DNA from: Clostridiales bacterium
Lineage (GTDB): Bacteria > Bacillota_A > Clostridia > Oscillospirales > Oscillospiraceae
DNA length: 17,010 bases
Reading direction: 5' to 3'
Assembly (NCBI GenBank): GCA_004553625.1
Contig: SFKX01000028.1
Location: 1 to 17,010 of the forward strand
Shown here in pieces: positions 14,511 to 17,010 of this stretch; within the stretch, counting starts at the first letter, position 1, and every line of letters begins with the position of its first letter. The notes below the pieces were generated by a model. It ran no database searches. It worked only from the letters and a program-made list of their open reading frames with translations, and was not told the DNA's origin. The translations under genes and the position numbers were made by a program.

Positions 14511-14519
14511 ATCATAGCA
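14511..14519 (-). promoter_or_regulatory. extended -10 promoter of the nucleotidyltransferase gene
   Basis: On the minus strand TGC-TATGAT, an extended -10 element, with no clear -35. A start near 14504 would give a leader of about 32 nt containing GGGGAGG. Confidence 0.45.
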
Positions 14520-14559
14520 CCATTGGCGCATGAAGTACACACCGGCATGGAGCGAGCTG

Positions 14560-14579
14560 TTGACAGGCACGTATATAAT
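14560..14579 (+). promoter_or_regulatory. promoter region of the PPOX gene with perfect -35 and -10 hexamers at odd spacing
   Basis: TTGACA (14560-14565) and TATAAT (14574-14579) are both exact consensus, but only 8 nt apart, too close to be used together. TATAAT alone would start transcription near 14586, which suits the ATG at 14614 with its AGGAGG site (14599-14604). Confidence 0.45.
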
Positions 14580-14613
14580 GGTAGGAGCAGAACGAATGAG
14601 GAGGTTTTTGGGG

Positions 14614-15084
14614 ATGAGACGGAAAGACAGACAGGTAAGCGACGCGGCAATGCAGAGGGAGATCATACTCGCATGCAGCTGCTGCCGGCTGGGCTTTTGC
14701 GACGAGGGCGGTGCCTATATCGTGCCGCTGAACTTCGGCTACGAGGAGCGCGGCGGGAAGCGGACGTTTTATTTTCACGGCGCGCGGGAAGGCCGGAAGA
14801 TGGAGCTGATAAAGGCCGGGGGACCGGTAGGCTTCGAGCTGGATACGGGCTGGCGGCTGAACGAGGCGAAGGAGGCCTGCGAGTATTCCGCGAGCTTCCG
14901 GAGCGTGATAGGCAGGGGAGAGGTGAGCCTGATCGAGGACCGGGCGGGGAAGCTGTACGGTCTGGAGCGGATAATGGAGCACAACTCTGGCCGGGACGGC
15001 TGGGAGTACCCGGAGGAGATGCTGGACAGCGTGGCGGTTTTCAAGCTGGAGGTGACGGAGCTTGACTGCAAGGAGCACGAGTGA
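14614..15084 (+). CDS. pyridoxamine 5'-phosphate oxidase family flavoprotein (NimA-like)
   Basis: A 156-residue split-barrel protein of the PPOX superfamily. The start MRRKDRQVSD, the segment CCRLGFCDEGGAYIVPLNFGYE (residues 23-44) and TFYFHGAREGRKMELI are typical of the NimA-like group, which binds FMN or F420-type cofactors as a dimer; some members reduce 5-nitroimidazoles. The frame is open to 14530 and an ATG at 14596 exists, but the ATG at 14614 has AGGAGG 9 nt upstream, fits the predicted transcript start and gives the N-terminus usual for the family. It is a single-gene unit, divergent from the nucleotidyltransferase gene. Substrate unknown. Confidence 0.87.
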   Translation: MRRKDRQVSDAAMQREIILACSCCRLGFCDEGGAYIVPLNFGYEERGGKRTFYFHGAREGRKMELIKAGGPVGFELDTGWRLNEAKEACEYSASFRSVIGRGEVSLIEDRAGKLYGLERIMEHNSGRDGWEYPEEMLDSVAVFKLEVTELDCKEHE

Positions 15085-15302
15085 GCCGTGCTGTGAGTCC
15101 GTCTATCGCGCGGGATATGGTAAAGAGCGAGCAGAAGCAGCCCTTCCGCTGTTTTGTGAAAGTGATATTTTCATCGTGCGCCTCCCGTTTTATTGCGTGC
15201 TGCAACACGGGTACGGCATTGCTTACAGGCATTAATAATATAAGCGGTTCAAGTTTTGAACGCCAAGTTTAGCCCCGGCAATCTCCGGAGGAGGTACACA
15301 CC
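15085..15302. other. non-coding stretch upstream of the broken phosphatase gene, with an operator-like dyad
   Basis: No convincing gene; a 63-codon GTG-started frame here has no family features. The base composition drops toward AT near 15231-15243 (TTAATAATATAA), a possible -10 region without a good -35. The perfect inverted repeat GTTCAA-gtt-TTGAAC (15247-15261) follows, a candidate operator. A strong ribosome-binding site GGAGGAGG (15287-15294) leads to the ATG at 15303. Confidence 0.5.
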
Positions 15303-15344
15303 ATGGTAAAAATACTTTTCATCTGCCACGGCAATATTTGCTGA
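15303..15344 (+). pseudogene. low-molecular-weight protein tyrosine phosphatase, 5' remnant interrupted by element insertion
   Basis: The frame reads MVKILFICHGNIC and then stops at TGA. This is the exact start of the low-molecular-weight protein tyrosine phosphatase family, whose active-site loop C-x5-R continues as CHGNICRSP. The ribosome-binding site GGAGGAGG 8 nt upstream is intact, so this was, or in other cells is, an expressed gene. Homology ends after the second Cys, one residue before the catalytic Arg, at about base 15341. A mobile element with a serine recombinase begins there. The remainder of the gene should lie beyond the far end of the element, outside this window. Confidence 0.8.
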
Positions 15345-15349
15345 GGGGC
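15336..15349. other. left attachment junction of the mobile element (approximate)
   Basis: Phosphatase coding sequence stops matching at about 15341 and element-type sequence begins. Large serine recombinases cut at a 2-nt core, which should be within a few bases of this point. The exact core cannot be fixed without the other end. Confidence 0.5.
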
Positions 15350-15375
15350 AAAAAAGCCTGATAAATCAAGGCTTA
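15350..15375 (-). terminator. intrinsic terminator downstream of the recombinase gene
   Basis: Read on the minus strand, the stem AAGCCTTGAT / ATCAGGCTT (one bulged base, tight AT-rich loop) is followed by a run of six T (complement of 15350-15355). It lies about 60 nt after the recombinase stop and next to the element boundary. Confidence 0.7.
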
Positions 15376-15414
15376 ACAGTCGTAAGGAACTATAAGTCTT
15401 GCGGTGGGGCAGAG

Positions 15415-15447
15415 AACGGTGTGACCGTGAAGGTCACGCCGTTTTTC
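15415..15447 (+). terminator. plus-strand terminator overlapping the end of the recombinase gene
   Basis: A 12-bp stem AACGGTGTGACC (15415-15426) / GGTCACGCCGTT (15432-15443) with one G-T wobble and loop GTGAA is followed by TTT on the plus strand, so transcription entering from the host side would be stopped before it runs antisense into the recombinase. The recombinase stop codon (15434-15436) lies inside the hairpin. Confidence 0.65.
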
Positions 15448-16999
15448 TGCGTCCATGGGTAGATTCTGCAATCATGGGTTCTGCCAGTACAGGAATTTCC
15501 ACCTCGTCTACGAAGTTGAAGATAATCTCCACCTTCTGTCTGCGCTTGCCGCCAGACTTGTCCGGTGCGTGGATGATGATCTTCTTGATATACTCATTGA
15601 CGATTGTCTGCGTCAGCTCCGTGACATCCACATACTTTTTCGTCAGCGCAATGAAAGCGTCCAGATCGTCGCCCATTGCCTGCCGTTGCTCGACCCATTC
15701 TTCCGTTGCTTCAATTTCGAGCTTTAACCGTTCCTGCTCTGCCTCATAATCAGCCGTCATTTTCTTGTACTTTTCTTTGCTGATCTCGCCGAGGGCGTAA
15801 TCCTCATAGAGCCGGGACATGACCACATCAAGATCGGCAAGGCGCTTTCTTGCCTGCTCCACGCGCTTCTGATCTTCCCGGATGTCCCGTTCCTGATCGG
15901 CGCGGCGGTAATGCAGCCATTCCTCCTGAAAGCCCTCCACATCACCGCGAATGTACTCGTTGACCGCCTGAATCCGTTCCAGCACCAGCTCCCGCAGTAC
16001 ATCCTCGCGGATATAATGTGCCGAACAATCGCCGCGCCCACTCTTGTATTTGGAACAAACGTAGTGATCCTGCTTGCCCTCAAAGCTCTTACAGGTGGCA
16101 AAATGGAGCTTGCCGCCGCAGTCTGCACAATACAGCAGCCCGGAGAACAGTCCCTGCCGTTCTGCTTTTGCGGGGCGGCGCTTGTTTTTGCGCAGCTCCT
16201 GCACTCTGTCCCATTGCGCCTGAGAAACGATTGCCTCCTGTGTATCCGGTACGATGAACATATCCTCTGGATTGTTGGGAATCCGCTTTTTCAGCTTGTA
16301 GGACTTGGAGTAGGTTTTGAAGTTGCAGGTGCAGCCGGTGTATTCCTGCCGTTCCAGAATCCCAACAATGGACTGATCCTTCCATCCATACGGATTCCTT
16401 GGCAACGGCTTTCCCTTACGGCTGGCATACAGAGCCTTGGTTGTGAAAACCTGATCTTGTTCAAGAATCCGCGAAATCTGCTCCGGACCTTTGCCGTCGA
16501 TGCAGAGGTCAAAGATGCGTTTGACAACCGGCGCGGCTTCCTCGTCCAGAATCCACTTGTCCTTGTCGTTCGGGTCGCAGCGGTAGCCGTAGGGCGGCTT
16601 GCCGAGATGCTTGCCGCTGGTGCCGCGCTGATGTAGGCTGATACGGACTTTCTTGGAGGTATCGCGCGGATACCACTCGTTGAACAGGTTGCGGATCGCG
16701 GCAAAGCCCTCTCCGTCCCCGCACTGGCTGTCCACGCCGTCGTTGACGGCAATGAAGCGCACATCGTAGCTGGGGAAGATGATATCGGTGTACTGACCTA
16801 CGGTCAGATAGTCACGACCAAAGCGGGATAGGTCTTTGCAAAGCCAGCAGCCTACCAATCCCTGCTTTACCAGTTCAAACCCCTCCTGTACGCCGGGGCG
16901 CTGAAAGTTCGTGCCGGTATAACCGTCGTCCACCAGAATTTTCAGGTTTGTGTAGCCATGATCCTGTGCGTATTTGGTTAAAAGCTCGCGTTGAGACAA
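15434..16999 (-). CDS. large serine recombinase, N-terminal catalytic segment missing from this frame
   Basis: A 521-residue frame that matches site-specific serine recombinases of clostridial integrative elements. From the N-terminus: the end of the resolvase domain (LVDDGYTGTNFQRPG, LCKDLSRFGRDYLTVGQYTD, RFIAVNDGVDS and NEWYPRDTSKKVR), the Recombinase domain (GKPPYGYRCDP, YASRKGKPLPRNPYGWKDQSI), a C4 zinc ribbon (LLYCADCGGKL...YVCSKYKSGRGDC), a coiled coil (about residues 350-450) and a C-terminal tail. Family members have about 30 more N-terminal residues holding the catalytic Ser (Y-x-R-L-S). Here the first start is TTG at 16999 and an in-frame TGA lies just upstream (17006-17008). So the gene is either frameshifted or broken at its 5' end, or uses a start not visible at the window edge. 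It probably moves the element into the phosphatase gene. Confidence 0.82.
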   Translation of the reverse strand: MSQRELLTKYAQDHGYTNLKILVDDGYTGTNFQRPGVQEGFELVKQGLVGCWLCKDLSRFGRDYLTVGQYTDIIFPSYDVRFIAVNDGVDSQCGDGEGFAAIRNLFNEWYPRDTSKKVRISLHQRGTSGKHLGKPPYGYRCDPNDKDKWILDEEAAPVVKRIFDLCIDGKGPEQISRILEQDQVFTTKALYASRKGKPLPRNPYGWKDQSIVGILERQEYTGCTCNFKTYSKSYKLKKRIPNNPEDMFIVPDTQEAIVSQAQWDRVQELRKNKRRPAKAERQGLFSGLLYCADCGGKLHFATCKSFEGKQDHYVCSKYKSGRGDCSAHYIREDVLRELVLERIQAVNEYIRGDVEGFQEEWLHYRRADQERDIREDQKRVEQARKRLADLDVVMSRLYEDYALGEISKEKYKKMTADYEAEQERLKLEIEATEEWVEQRQAMGDDLDAFIALTKKYVDVTELTQTIVNEYIKKIIIHAPDKSGGKRRQKVEIIFNFVDEVEIPVLAEPMIAESTHGRRKTA

Positions 17000-17010
17000 G
17001 ATTTGTCAAG

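Larger units (their letters stand above)
15342..17010. mobile_element. left end of an integrative element carrying a large serine recombinase
   Basis: The segment begins at the break in the phosphatase gene and runs off the window. It contains terminators in both directions near its end and a large serine recombinase on the minus strand. Its composition is visibly less GC-rich than the flanking host genes, consistent with transfer. It could be an integrative conjugative or mobilisable element or a prophage; cargo is not visible. Confidence 0.75.

Noticed and set aside
15081..15272. 63-codon plus-strand frame after the PPOX gene
   Set aside because: GTG start overlapping the previous stop, no ribosome-binding site and no family features; it reads like non-coding sequence.
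1..17010. CRISPR array, tRNA, rRNA or known riboswitch
   Set aside because: No regularly spaced repeats, cloverleaf structures or recognisable aptamer consensus were seen on either strand by eye. A covariance-model scan would be the proper test.

Overview
The window looks like a chromosomal segment of a GC-rich gut-type Clostridia bacterium (Bacillota, probably near Oscillospiraceae). This is inferred from the gene families, the Shine-Dalgarno-led genes, the use of TTG starts and the GC-rich codon usage. No 16S rRNA or other taxonomic marker is present, so the placement is tentative.

Layout. (a) 1-4079, minus strand, one operon read right to left: a CooC-type MinD/ParA ATPase with the CXC metal motif, a HgdB-like and a large (579 aa) HgdA-like 2-hydroxyacyl-CoA dehydratase subunit, and the start of their BadF/HgdC-type ATP-dependent activator, cut by the window edge. 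(b) 4188-4827, plus strand, divergent: a His/Cys-rich small protein (CooJ-like in composition) and a CooT-type nickel-binding protein, closed by a strong hairpin terminator. (c) 4827-5588, minus: a TatD hydrolase. It is divergent from (d) 5661-9475, plus: O-antigen ligase/polymerase-like protein, acyltransferase 3, FchA-type cyclodeaminase/cyclohydrolase and FolD, ended by a terminator. (e) 9605-13594, plus: MoCF-domain molybdopterin-binding protein, Mop (TOBE) protein and ModA, ModB, ModC molybdate transporter. (f) 13591-14472, minus: ANT(6)-like nucleotidyltransferase. (g) 14614-15084, plus: NimA-like PPOX flavoprotein. (h) 15303-15344: the first 13 codons of a low-molecular-weight protein tyrosine phosphatase, broken inside its active-site loop. 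The left end of a mobile element follows, carrying a large serine recombinase on the minus strand to the window edge.

How the parts may fit. The CooC/CooT/His-rich set is the classical nickel-delivery kit of carbon monoxide dehydrogenase, but here its ATPase heads an operon for a radical-type 2-hydroxyacyl-CoA dehydratase-family enzyme. Together with FchA/FolD (methyl branch of one-carbon metabolism) and molybdate uptake (formate dehydrogenase is one common client), the segment resembles accessory functions of the Wood-Ljungdahl pathway. No CODH, ACS or formate dehydrogenase gene is visible, so this is inference. FolD lacks two residues of the cyclohydrolase site, which fits a division of labour with the FchA protein encoded just upstream.
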